Assembly (NCBI RefSeq): GCF_027942865.1
Contig: NC_134528.1
Span: 25,320,586-25,384,585 of the forward strand
Origin: Odontesthes bonariensis
Lineage: Eukaryota; Chordata; Actinopteri; Atheriniformes; Atherinopsidae
DNA: 64,000 nt
Reading direction: 5' to 3'
Shown here: positions 49,943 to 61,119 of the stretch, piece by piece
Position numbering within the stretch: position 1 is the first letter of the stretch
Layout: each line of letters starts with the position of its first letter
Program-made: the position numbers and the translations under genes
Notes under the pieces: model-generated
What the model was told of the DNA's origin: nothing
The model's database searches: none
Seen by the model: only the letters and a program-made list of their open reading frames with translations

Positions 49943-51223
49943 GCGGCTCTCAAATGATCTAGATGGTGTCCGAACAACTCCGAGTGACACTAAAATATTA
50001 TAAATGAGTAAATGAACATATATACAGCTAGAAATAAGGTTTAAAAAAACGGAACTTTCCCTTTATGCTGTAGGACTAGTTGGTCCTTGTGAGTTAGTAC
50101 CTTGTCAATTGAGTGCTGGCAAAATTTTTAGAACAACAGTTCACCTGTCACACAAGTCATTTGGGTATTGCTCGGCTCTGTATTGAAGGGTTAGTGTCGA
50201 GTTTCTGAGTTTTTTTTTTTTTTTCGACGTCAAAGACAGAGCCATGGGCAGCCGCTTTGCTATGCTTACATTCAGTGGGGTTACATGGCACTGAAAGGAT
50301 CAGATAATTGGCTAAATTACAATAAGAATGAGTTGAGCAAGGGTAATTATCCTTGGATATATGGCGGTGAATGAATCGGATCAGAGGCACAAAGTATGTC
50401 ATACTCCGATACAATAGGTGGCGCTGTACCCATTTCAACTATTGCTAATAGAGCCACTTCCGGTTGACCCCTTCAACACCAACAATAACATCAAACTCAG
50501 GCATTTGAGAAAAAGGCAAACGAAGAGCAAGATGAAGGTACGTCCGTCTATATTTCGTTTGTGATAAGCTGCTTATTGCACAAACGCAATGCACAACGGT
50601 GCATTCTCCATCGCGTTGTTTGTTTCTTTCCGACGGCGACTACAACAGTAATATCGTCTCTTCCGACTTCCGGTTCCCGACCCCGGGAAAAAATCTCGAG
50701 CATGCGCAGAACGCAAAGTCTAATTCACCACGTGCTTCACCCGTCTACAAGCACGTTTATTTTGACTTTCAACCGAGTTATATCGGGGTCTTAATCCGAT
50801 CGATTCCATGATAGTGGAAATTGTAGTGAAATTGTCTACGTTTGCATGACTCCAGGAAAAAACAAGTTATTGTGTAACACACACTGGGGTTTGGAAATGT
50901 GTCAGTCCAACTGAAATCGAGCTTTTCAGAAGCAGGAGTGTTGAGTCTCTCTGTTTTTCCCACGTTTCCCCTCAGGGTGTTTGAGTGGCCGAGGTCAGGC
51001 GGAGAGCGAGGCGGGTGGTCAAATAGATAAAGCCCTGGTCCAGCAGATGGAGGAGGTCTACAGTAGCCTGCCAGTCCGACTTCCAGAGCTCAACCCCATC
51101 CTTAAAACTCTCTATCAAGACTGGCTGCAGGGCCAGGACTCTCTGCAGGCCAGTAAGCTGCTGCACACGGAGTACCGAAATCAGAGCCAGACGCCCACAC
51201 CACCCCCACACATGCAGTGGTGA
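42474..51223 (+). CDS. narf: NARF, nuclear prelamin A recognition factor (Nar1-like Fe-S protein)
   Basis: Eleven coding exons: 42474-42530, 42641-42706, 42893-43021, 43138-43270, 43424-43558, 43983-44101, 46036-46165, 47578-47650, 47873-48010, 48169-48326 and 50976-51223. They encode 461 residues (human 456). The protein is related to [FeFe]-hydrogenases and to CIAO3, and the mammalian form binds prenylated prelamin A. Cysteines at 13, 16 and 20 and the C-x2-C-x2-C at 53-59 suit an N-terminal cluster. 'VCPQS' (98-102), 'SCPGW' (171-175), 'TARSPQQ' (193-199), 'APCFDKK' (226-232) and 'SCPGGC' (376-381) are the H-cluster-type motifs. The N-terminal C-x2-C-x3-C favours NARF over CIAO3, as does the synteny. 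The protein ends in Met-Gln-Trp. An untranslated exon probably ends at the CG|GTGAGT donor near 41848. Confidence 0.96.
44102..46035 (+). other. NARF intron 6, nothing recognised
   Basis: Non-coding between good splice sites. It contains an A-run at about 45857-45872 and no identifiable repeat or gene. Confidence 0.6.
48705..49127. mobile_element. TTAA-flanked MITE (inverted copy of the 29081 element)
   Basis: The ends AGGCGGGGTAGGGGATC and GATCTCCTACCCTACCT are flanked by TTAA at 48705-48708 and 49124-49127. The interior matches the complement of 29085-29639, including 'ccagcttggctagcacctag'. It lies in NARF intron 10 and shares its right TTAA with the next MITE. Confidence 0.9.
49124..49574. 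mobile_element. TTAA-flanked MITE (copy of the 21709 element)
   Basis: The ends AGCAATACTATGTAAC and GTTACATAGTATTGCT are flanked by TTAA at 49124-49127 and 49571-49574. It carries a short internal segment 'atggcagaggcaccgaag' with an ATG that the 21709 copy lacks, so this is the longer form in that part. Confidence 0.9.
49577..49690 (+). mobile_element. tRNA-like SINE fragment
   Basis: 'GGTTCAACTCC' at about 49609-49619 fits a pol III B box. It is followed by 'tgtctacatgttcttgccgt' and 'gtgggttctctccaggtact', the body of a widespread fish repeat. A second, antisense copy is at 61845-62035. The A box region is degraded. Confidence 0.6.
49909..49939. repeat. (AT)n microsatellite
   Basis: About 15 AT units in NARF intron 10. 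Confidence 0.93.
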
Positions 51224-51641
51224 GAGGAAAGGGTTGTTTTCCTTTTAAAACACAAATTAACTGCTGGTTGGTGTTTATTTTGCTTGGACCACTTCATATG
51301 TAATTCCGTCCCAGTGAAGAACAAACTGGACCACACACACCAGAGAGCTCACTAGTGAGTGAAACCACAGGGGGGCGCTGTTTGTTTCTTTAAAGAAATG
51401 GTGAATCCTTGATTAAACCTGAACCTGGTGAAACGAAAGGGTCCAGAGTCAACGAATACCCACACACTTCATATTTCCTGACTGAAGCTGTTATGTTAAT
51501 CACTTGTGATAATGGTTTACAAATAAGTGTGGTAAGAAGTCACATGACCCCTGCTGTTCTGGGAAATTGCGTCATCTGTTGCAAGTGTGGACTGTGCAGG
51601 GCAATAAGCTCCTGAGATTAAATGCCGTAAACTATTATCAC

Positions 51642-51642
51642 A

Positions 51643-51676
<34 letters not shown>
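51642..51676. repeat. (AT)n microsatellite followed by T run
   Basis: About 17 AT units then a run of T, 420 bp beyond the NARF stop codon. ATTAAA at 51617 just before it could be a NARF polyadenylation signal. Confidence 0.9.
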
Positions 51677-51685
<9 letters not shown>

Positions 51686-52233
51686 TTTTTCTGTTAATTT
51701 TTACAAGATCAAGCATCATATATGATGCCATGCCTAAACATTTGCAGATAAAGGGTTGTACGTGTGACTGGAACGCCGTCGTGGTCGGGTTAAATTTTTA
51801 CTTTTACACAAAAAGCAGGAGCCTCCTGATGAGAACTGACTGGCTAAAGGTAACGTTAAGAGTGAGAATAGATTGATTTCATGTGAACTGTGTGCATTTA
51901 TTCTAAAAAGAAAAAGCCATATTGCCAATAAATATTAGTAGATTCTTTTGCCAAGAAAAGAACGTGAGACTGCAAGAAAGTGTTGGTAATGAGGAAAGGA
52001 GGGGGTTAATATATTTTCTTTTTTGATTTATGATCTGTGTGCCATCTGCTGAATGAAGTGCACGGTGACGTGAAAAAGAAACCTCACTTAAAGGTTTTAT
52101 GAAAGCAGTATGGCCAGACTCAGTTTTTCCATACACTGTTTCCGCATTTTCACTTGGTATTTGTTGGATAATCCCAGGGTGTGATATGCAATGTTGTTGA
52201 CATCTGAAGTTGTATTTCATCATGTTATGATTC
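51677..52233. other. Intergenic, nothing recognised
   Basis: No coding frame with splice support. A further AATAAA lies near 51926. Confidence 0.5.
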
Positions 52234-52463
52234 AATCCTGATTCCAAAAAAGTTGGGACAATAAACGTAAATGAAAGCAGAATGCAATGATTTTCAAATC
52301 TCACCAACCAACATATAGAGCATAGAAAATATATAACATTTTGAAAGTGAGGCTTTTTTTAAAATTTCATGGCAGCAACACGTCCAAAGTAGTTGAACCT
52401 CTATGCAGCATCCTCTCTTCTTTCAACAGCAGTCTGTAAGCACCTGGAAACTGAAGAGACCAG
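52234..52463. mobile_element. Mariner-family relic (left part), host of the Harbinger insertion
   Basis: It begins with 'gattccaaaaaagttgggac', the terminal repeat of the mariner-type family also seen at 27100, and continues through 'catcctctcttctttcaaca' to the Harbinger junction at 52463. The sequence appears to resume at 55351 ('cagtttctggatc'). Confidence 0.65.
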
Positions 52464-55350
52464 AGGGGTGTTCCATGAAAGAACCTAAAGAAAGCCAGGC
52501 TATAGCCGGAAAGCCTCGCTTGAACTAACACCATCTCCCAATTAAGCCTCAAGTCGCTCCACGAAGCCAGTTTAGCTGCATCTCAGTGAGGCTAATCCAA
52601 GCGAGGCTTACATAGCCTAGCTAAGTGCGAGTGCACGAGGAACGTAAGGTGCTGTTTACACATACCCGGGTATTTTGATAAACGCATATTTTCTAACCTT
52701 CGTTTGCAAAAATAACTAAGTGCACACAGCCCCGTTTTTAAAAAAAAAACACGTCTACATTGATCAGCATAAATACGCTATCAAGAGCTGTTAAATTACG
52801 CCAAGCCTGACGGTGGCAGTGTTAGAACAATGAGAATTCCACACAAGCCAATCAGAAGCCTATTAGAGAACCGCTGACAGGAAGAACTTCCGGATCCTTT
52901 TCAAGAAGAAAGTATGGCGCCAGGCTCATGTGTGTGGACTGACAGCGAGACTGAGTTACTTTTAAACGTTGCGCTGGACTATAAAACTGCTAAAGCCCTG
53001 AAAATTGTATGACTGTAATTTTCAAAATCACACAAGCGAGTATAGCTCTCAACAACAGAAATGCTGCTAGTACCTCCATGCTTGCTAGATAAACAATGGA
53101 CGGAGAGAATGGCGTTTTCACGCTAGCATCCTGCCAACATGGCGGATAGGGGCGGGGCTCTGTACTATGATGACAACTCCTCATTCTCAATTGCCCAAAA
53201 CTCCGTTTTTGTCTCTTTCAACCAGTTTATACACAAACGCTAAACGGAGTTTTTAAAAAATTTCCACTTTTGCCGGAGTTTTTTTTATGCTTCGTTTTCG
53301 GAGAAAAAAACTTTTGTGTATACCAGAAATGGTAATACAGCTGTGATCAATAAAGGGAGGGAAACGGCATGGCAAACAACTGCCGACAGACTAAATGCGT
53401 AAGATATGAAAGTTTCATACCATTGTCAATTGTTACACATTTATTTTACTGTCCTCATGTATTTATGCTCTCCTCTTTGTGTTATTTGTTGACATAAAGC
53501 ATGCTAAATTGTCTCAGTATGAGATGTACTGCACAAATATAGCTACTGGCCCTGCTCAGTTTATTAATAACCCAATAATCAACACGCATCATCATAGTTT
53601 GTGACTATATTATTGTGAGTGTGTGGACCACATATTATTTTTTCACTGTTGCATCTCAACAGGAGCAATCTTGACAGCCAAAAGTGTACCTGGCAGCAGG
53701 TGAAAGTAAAGTACAGGAACATATTTCAGAGTGGTAAGTAGCCTTTGAAGAAATGTGTTTGTCCAATAAAGAGAGCACCAAACTAGATATGGAATACAAG
53801 AAACTGAAAAATAAAAAAGATCAAGCATGAAACTGGAGTGGGATGTAAATATAAATTCAGATAAAGGAGAAGGTCGTGGTGTGAACTGTATTTAATTCTG
53901 TTTTCTCTCCACAGCTTGAGAAACATCTAATGATAATTAAACAATTCAACACAACTTGAACTCAAACTTGTCATTATTGTAGAAATTTGTTTATACATTT
54001 ATATTGACAGTGGGGTGCCATGACCTAACGTGTGGAAAGTTATAAATCATCTCTGTCCATTTAGCCTTCTTACACTTGCTCTGACTTAAACTGCTACTGT
54101 GTCAATGCTAAATTATGAAAAGAAGTTCTAACTCAAAGGTCACAACAATAAGGATCAATGGAAATATGTGTCCCTGTATAGGTCCCTCACTGTGTCAGGA
54201 GAAACTGAGTCCTTTCAGGCACTGAAACCTGCAGGAACTCAAGCAAGAAAAGACTTGAGCCTGAAAAGTTGTCCACAAGACGAAATGTATAAAATATGAA
54301 GTATACTATTAATCTAAGATAGCTCTGTCAGAAGTCAGCCATGGTGCCTGAGAACTTTAAACAATGAACCGTATTTAATTTGGCCAAAGGTCATTTCTAT
54401 CCGTGCCCTTGTTTTAGCATGTGCATGTGCATGTGCATGCCCTTGTTCCTGGATCAGGATATGGCGTGAGGAGGTACGGCCAGCATGCATAGCCTCTGTC
54501 CCCAAGCAGGACACCATTGAACTCTCTTGCAGAATAAGAGAAATGTTGAATGGATACACATGTGTTAAGACTTGGCAATTTGATGCAATATGTGCCATAT
54601 ATGGCTATTTATAATAAAATATGACGAGCACTTTAAATTCCTTAAGATGACCTCTACACCTGACCTCTCATTAGATTACCAAAATTATGACTATGTTATA
54701 TACACCTTACTTCAAAAGTACACTCCTTTGGGGAAGTAAAATTCTCCCCTTGTGCAAACCTCTGTGCCAGTGAGGATGCTTGGAAGATCCTCGAATCATG
54801 AACTGATCCCGGCCAATTAGCCTCAATGTTGGAAATTAAATGACCTCCATCACAGATCATCTGTATGCACGGAGGATAGGAGTCAATGATGAGGTTCATG
54901 GATTCACATAAATGTAACATTGCTCAGCATTACTCAAAGGGGTTGATGTGGTGTTTTTTGAAATGAGAAATCCAGTTCAGAGTCTATGGACAATTATCCC
55001 CAAGTGTACCTGTACATTTAGGCTATGGAAAAATGTTTGGTTTACGTAGTCAGCCTCCACGGGTCCAGCAGGGGCCTGGATGCGTGCATGGGTACAGTCT
55101 AGTGCACCGATAACATTGGGGAAGACTGAGGGAGATGATAAACTTAATGCAAATACTTCAGCCAGTAGGTTGTTTTACATTATCGGCTGTTGTAAATGTG
55201 GAGCAGCAGCCTGAAAGGACATAGGTCAGCGGCATAAGTTACCATGGTTACTCAGCGGGCATTCAAATAAGCCACGTTCGTGGAACGGATTAGCCAGAAC
55301 TATTGAGAAAAGCCTGGCTTTCCGCTAATCCAGCTTCGTGGAACACCCCT
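52464..55350. mobile_element. Decayed two-gene Harbinger transposon with CAG duplication
   Basis: The ends AGGGGTGTTCCATGAA and the complement of AGGGGTGTTCCACGAA bound 2887 bp. CAG is directly repeated at 52461-52463 and 55351-55353. The plus strand keeps pieces of a Myb/SANT-like protein: 'WTDSETELLLNVALDYKT' at 52937, 'KGRETAWQTTADRLNA' near 53350 and 'CTWQQVKVKYRNIFQSG' near 53680. The minus strand keeps transposase pieces (54335-54920). This is the typical opposed-gene layout of Harbinger. A GC-poor segment at 52650-53330 may be a further nested insertion. Confidence 0.87.
54335..54920 (-). pseudogene. Harbinger (HARBI1-like) transposase relic
   Basis: The minus strand reads 'ICDGGHLISNIEANWPGSVHDSRIF' in part (Asp of the DDE triad and the W-P-G-S-x-H-D-S-R box) and, downstream, a further piece ending 'RIEMTFGQIKYG' that resembles the terminal E-x-x-F-G-x-x-K motif. 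Stops and a frame break separate them. Not functional. Confidence 0.85.
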
Positions 55351-55353
55351 CAG

Positions 55354-55773
55354 TTTCTGGATCTTTTTTCCTTTTCATATGACTGTAATAGGGAACAACA
55401 AGTTACAGAGGGGTTTGCTAGCATCTGTGGCCAATCCAGCTGGTGGCTGCTAGATGTTGAGCATAGGTTGCGATGGCCGCCTTGAAGCTATGGACAGTGA
55501 CAGATCCCTATTCACTAAATTAAGGGGAAAAAGGTGTAATTTTCACCCATTTTTTCTTTTCAGGCTAAAAACTTAAATGCACAATTGAAAGGAACACAGT
55601 CAAGTCTTTGAACAGGCTGTAGGTTTCACTTTTTCTTCTTTCAAAACTCTTGAATAATTTTATTTTTTCCAGGTTGCTGAGAGTAATTTTTACACTAGCA
55701 GTTACTTCTTTTGTCAAGCCTCATGAGACCGAAAGCCAGCTTGTCTGACATCTTATAATTAGCTGTATTTACA
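55354..55773. other. Intergenic, likely remainder of the mariner relic
   Basis: The sequence is poorly conserved and no gene is visible. The left 30 bases continue the mariner relic interrupted at 52463. Confidence 0.4.
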
Positions 55774-56307
55774 TAGCCTGGGTGCCAGCCGAACTTAGCC
55801 CCGCCCATAAAAGATTTGGTCGGGAAGTTCGGTCTGGCTCTGCTCAGTTGGGAAATCATTATGCCCGACCAAGAATTGGTCGGACCAATCAGATTGCCAG
55901 GGCGGGCTTTATACGATGATGGACAGATGATCAACAGGGACATTATCGACTACGTCACTAAAGAGCTGAACACGGCTGCCGCTGGAGAGCTAGGGCGTGT
56001 AGATTCTGCCATCGAGTCTGTTCTATAGGATCTCCACATTGCATTCATTTTGAAAGACGAACAGAGGAACGCGATAAAGGCTTTTATCGATAGAAAAGAT
56101 GTTTTTGCCGTCGTTCCTACAACAAGTGTGTGTCGCTTAATCTACGTCACATACTACGTTGCTCTGATTGGTTATAGGTCTATCCAATTGAGCGAAGAGG
56201 CATTTTTTCTCCTGGTTCGGTTGAAACACGCCCCATACTCAAATCTCTATTGAGCGGTATCAGACTCACATTCTGACTAGAATCGTGAGTATGACGTAGT
56301 CAGGCTA
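55774..56307 (+). mobile_element. MITE carrying a RecQ-like helicase fragment, 9-bp duplication
   Basis: The ends TAGCCTG and CAGGCTA are short inverted repeats, and the nonamer GTATTTACA directly flanks both (55765-55773 and 56308-56316). Inside, the plus strand encodes a stretch from 55861 to a stop at 56028. It then continues with 'FILKDEQRNAIKAFIDRKDV' and 'FAVVPT', which resembles the Q motif and the start of helicase motif I of RecQ-type helicases. The Walker A lysine is not preserved. Nine-base duplications are known for Mutator-like and some Merlin-like elements; assignment uncertain. Confidence 0.7.
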
Positions 56308-56459
56308 GTATTTACAGCCCTTTGAAGCGCAGATGTGAGTGTTATTTTATGGGGGCAGCTGAAGTGCAAAAGATGTTAGATGATATTATAGATGGCACTA
56401 CAGAGTCAGGACTAAATTAATTCACTGTGGTTTCACACAAATTATGTTGGAATGCTGAA

Positions 56460-57840
56460 CAGCCTGTCAGGGTGAGGTTTAGGAAAGGACACGGATGCGG
56501 ACTTAAGAAGAAAGTTTGGTTTATTTAAGGCAAAAATAACAATAACAAAAGTTCAAACTAAAAGCGCGGCTGAGCCGGATTCAGAAAAAACATAACTTGG
56601 AAAAACAAACAAAAGGCTTTCATGGCATGGAACAAATAAATACTTAGCTCTGGTCACAACAGGTTGTGGCATGGCATGAAGGGCAGGTGACAAACAAAGA
56701 TCCGACCACAAGACAGGGGAGACTGGAAACTAAATAGAGGGCTGGGAGTGATTGGAGAGTGAGTGCAGCTGGTGACAATGACTGAAGCCTGATTTATGCC
56801 CCCGCCCCCTACGCAGACACTACGCAGACACTCTGGTGCACCTCCTCAAAATTGTAAAGGCTCTAGCATGGTTGCCGCGTCTGCTAGCGCGAGCGGTGTT
56901 GATGACGTCACGATTTCGTGCCCGCCATGTATAGTGGCGCAAGTCGATGCGCCAGTAGTTGCAATTTTCTCCGTCACAGAGGTGGCGCTGCTACGTTAAG
57001 GTTACCGCTACTCTACAACCACGAAAGTGGAGAAGAAAACAATGCCGCTGTCAAGAGCAAGAATACTGTCATTAATGATACTGCTGCAGTTTTCGGATCA
57101 TTTTAATTTTTTAATTCAGTTAATAGAGGTGAAGGTTTGAAGCCCCCGGCATCAACAGAGTCTCTGCCCTCTTTGCCTTCACGTATCTGTCCCGTAGCTT
57201 CTTCCACACATTCACACACACACAGAACTCTCATAGTGTATGACTTCGGCGATCGATTAATTTGTGCGCACGCCTGTGGAACACGGAAGCTGAGAAAGGT
57301 TAAGGTGCGCTGTTTTTGAAATCTCAAAATGTATATGTCTGTGCTAGCTAATGGTATGGTTAGCCCCTGGGTTGAATTGTATTGCTACTAACACCACGGC
57401 CAATTCGGTAAAAAGTATTTTGATACACGTTAAGAGCCTCAGGAAAGGTTAAAAGCTTGCCCGATAGAGCCCGCTTTCATGGAAATCAGCGCAATCGGAC
57501 AACTTTGCGCAGCGGGCATGAAAATTTCTCGCGGTTTTCCCTTTGGCCAACTTTCCTGGGTCTCCAAAAGATGGGATATGTTTGTAAAAATGCCGGAATT
57601 CTCCTTTAACATAGCGCAGACAGCGCTTCAAGGCATAAATCAAAAATAACTGCGTCGTGTCTGCGACAAGCTCACTGCGACACACTGCTGCGAAGTAGCT
57701 ATACACGAGCCTTTAGGGTGCAGTGAATGAACTAATGACCAGAGTGAGGGGGGAAAACAATGACAAGACTGAAACTCAAAACCTGGACATGAACTGAACA
57801 CCTAAAACATAAAACTTAAAACATGAGTCCCATGGTGTGA
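56460..57840. repeat. Dispersed repeat split by a second MADF/Harbinger-type segment
   Basis: The outer parts (56460-56788 and 57717-57840) look like one repeat ('gtgacaaacaaagatccgac', 'gactgaaactcaaaacctgg'). Between them, 56790-57716 contains the inverted counterpart of 1940-2315 at about 56870-57200, then sequence with two 'gatttatgcc' ends in opposite orientation. The minus strand of this part carries the W-K-K-L-R-D-R-Y-type MADF motif near 57200. No intact gene. Confidence 0.6.
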
Positions 57841-58361
57841 CACAGCCTTTTTTTTTCTTTTTTTTTTCCTGGAAGTCGTCCAAAGATGTTTGAAGTTGAG
57901 AATCAAGAATCTGTATTGTAATGCAGGAATGCAGTTTCCTTTAGGCAGTAACAGATGCTCTGATTTCCACCGATAGCCTCTATGCTCAGTTTGAACCATT
58001 AGTCGTTCTGTATATTAGAAAAACACTTTTTTCCAGCTGATACTTCTGCCATTATTCCTGCATTTTTTTCCAAACTTTAAATCATTCCACTATTATCTTT
58101 TCACCTTCAAATTCCTTCAACCAAGACTTCAGCAGCTGTTTTTTCTGCTAAAATTTTACTTTTTTCAGCCAGCTTAGCTATCCCCATTCAGCTTACCAGC
58201 ATTCTCACTGCTGTTTCGCAGGAACAGCTTTTTCTAGTTGTCGATTCGTTGTTACCGTATAATTAGACATAAAGTGCCAAATATTTTTATAACTGGTAGC
58301 TAATTTGTCATTATCATCAGTAATTGTAATAAATCTTGAACATGTTTAGATTAATCAAGGA

Positions 58362-59501
58362 CAGGGCTCTCAAGTTTTCAAGTTTGCTTGGAGTGAGATT
58401 CGGGCAGGGCAGGGGCCGGGCCGTGTGCGCGGAGGGAGGGGGGGGGTTTCTTTCGTTTTTTTTTTTGGGGGGGGGGGGCTGGTCCCTTGCAGTATTCCAT
58501 CACCATAAACTAGCTAAAGAACAATTGTTTTATTTATACCAAAATCACAAATCTTCACTTTTACACTAAATTCTGCTATATTTTAAAATAAATTGTTTTA
58601 GGTATGCAAAGTCTTAACAAACAAAACATTTTTATGAGTGTTGTTGTAAGTGTTTGTGGCAGATTTTGATGCTTGATGACTGATATTGGGGGCTCCCTTT
58701 TAAAGCACAGCCATTTTCACAGTCATGATGGATGACAGAGTTCCATTCAGAGCCAACGTGTTCCTGGTCTTGGTTTTATTGAGCCCCACCATGGAAAAAA
58801 CCCTCTCTGCATCAGCATTTCAGTGTGGCAGAACTAATACCAGTTTGGCAATTGTAAATAGCCTTGGGAACCTGCTCATACCAGTCACCTTTGAAAAGAA
58901 TTAACCACGGAAGCCTAATTACACTCCTACATATTTTTCATTTTTCATTAAGTTGCTCATGTCAAAGGGTGTGTGCTGAATATTTAGGTCTACTACTCCA
59001 ATGAACACTTTAATCAGCAGGTATTGGTCTTTTACAAGGAGTAGGAAAACTATAGTAACTAACAAAAGATTAAAATAAATGAAGATATGACCTGCTGAAG
59101 ATCCTGACGGTTCTCTTCCACCTCCAGCTCGTCTACAACTTCTGCACGCATTCAGACCATAAAGGTTATGTCCGCTGTGCATTCATGGAACGTGTGCTTG
59201 CAGCTTAAAGCTATTTCAGACCTAACCCGGCAACAAGAAATTCTGTTTTCTGATTGGCTGAGAAATTCTGTTTTGTGATTTTCCGATGGGTTGCTAAATC
59301 AAGACAGCTGTACCAGAGCTATAGTTCTGAGCTGTACGAGCGCACCTGCCATTGACTCGTTTATAGTATAGGCCATTATAATTTCTGTGCGATGAAGTTT
59401 ATCATTTCTCAGCGTGAGAAATGGCATGTGTGGCGTGTGAGCGTGTGAACTTGTTGAAATGCGTGTGTCTCACGCTCATTGCGTGAGACTTGAGAGCCCT
59501 G
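58362..59501 (-). mobile_element. hAT transposon relic with 8-bp duplication
   Basis: The ends CAGGGCTCTCAAG and CTTGAGAGCCCTG are perfect inverted repeats flanked by ATCAAGGA (58354-58361 and 59502-59509). The minus strand at about 58830-58715 encodes the C-terminal dimerisation region of a hAT transposase ('NADAERVFSMVGLNKTKTRN' then 'LNGTLSSIM'). The rest of the transposase is gone. Length 1140 bp. Confidence 0.92.
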
Positions 59502-59509
59502 ATCAAGGA

Positions 59510-61119
59510 TGAAACCCATTGGGAAGAGTTGTTCTTGATTCTTTCTTGTTTTATTTACTCTCACCTTAAATGTCCTTCTCACCAGTTTGTTAAGCTGTCA
59601 CCTCCCACCGTCCCCCAAATGCTCAATAAGAATTTTAAAAAGTCACCTTCAATAGTGCAAATACCAGCATGCTAACAAATGTCACTCTCTCTTCCAAAGT
59701 ATATACACACATCGTCATTATCTTTTTTTTCCCCCAGCCAATGTAGTCGAGCAGTGTTGCACTCTTGACGGTTCCAGAAGGTAGCACTCATCTGTTGGAA
59801 CAGATTTCACTTTTGACCCGCTATTGAGCAACATGTGTCTGTCAATCCCGCCTCATTCTTTTACATCTCTGCCATTCATTCTTTTTATCTGTGTGAAGTT
59901 TCACTTTGCCAAAAGGAAATTCCCCTACACTGTGTAGGAGGACAGGCTTATAAGGAAACCTGTCCTGTTTTTCCTAGAGTCATTCAACAATTCCTTCTTG
60001 ACGAAGAACATCTCATTTAAGTAAGTAACCTTCACTTTCTGTGCAGATATTTATACAACATCTGTGCTTTTCTTCGCTTCTTCTTCCACAGGTCATGCAT
60101 CTTTACAGTTAATCTATGGTTTTATCAGGATGTTGAAGGCTTCATTGATCTACTTCATTGTTGTTAAATTTAGTTCGTTTCCAGTTATTTTCAGCCGCAC
60201 ATGTTTTTTGTGTGAATACAAAGAAGGAAACTGTCAAATATTAGCAGGAAAGTGACTCATTGTGTGCAGTGTGCAATTTATCCACAGAACATAGATTTAA
60301 TAAGAGAATCATATGTCTTTATTCATAAGCAGCATTGTAATGTTGATCTGGATTCTGAGTTATCAGATATACCTCACAGACTTCTTTTTACAACAACGCT
60401 AAGATGACTGAGAGAAAACACAACTTTAGATTTGATTTACTGCAACTGTTTTAACATTAAAGTATTTAATTAATTTATCTATTACTATACACAACTTTGT
60501 AAATGGGACATTCCGCTATTGAGACTTCTCTGTTTAAATTGTGTTGGTTGCTTTAAGTTGGAGCTCCTCTTTGCTGCAGATGTGCATTATTCACCTTTTT
60601 TTTTTTTTCAACCTTCTTGTATAAAAAACATCTTGGGACATCAGCGGGATAAAGTACATCCTCACAATATGTAATTATTAAGCCCAAGTTAACGGAAAAG
60701 CACATGCACCGTAAAAGCTGTTGCTTGGAAACTCTTTGACACAGATCTGCCGTAGGACAGTCAGCCACGACTGTATTTTGATAAGTAAATGATAAAGCCT
60801 TAAAGGGTTGTGAGGCAGAATTATGTTCATGGTAGAACTGGTTTTGAATAACCTGAGGAGTTCAGATTGCAAATATGTCCAAATCAAAGCTCTTAAATAG
60901 GTCACATTGTCTGTTAATAGTCTGTTACAGCTTTCTATAGCTGCACCTTTCTCTCTTTCTACAATCACTGGGGGGCAGAGATAAGTTGTTGGTTTTGTCT
61001 GCCACCCTTGATGTGCCATAAACAAAAAAGCAATCTCTACATCTTACTTTTGGTTTCATGTTATCCCCTCTGTTTGCACAACACAGGCACCATTCCAGTA
61101 AAGAAGTGAAGCTTCCAGG
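59510..61119. other. Intergenic and 5' flank of the Ig-like gene
   Basis: No exon with convincing splice sites and no recognised repeat. 'cacaacacag|GC' at 61086 could be the acceptor of an exon holding the Ig-like gene's start codon. Confidence 0.45.

Noticed and set aside
42474..51223. CIAO3 (NARFL) instead of NARF
   Set aside because: The N-terminal C-x2-C-x3-C, absence of the CIAO3-type N-terminal extension and the HEXD/CYBC1 neighbours favour NARF.
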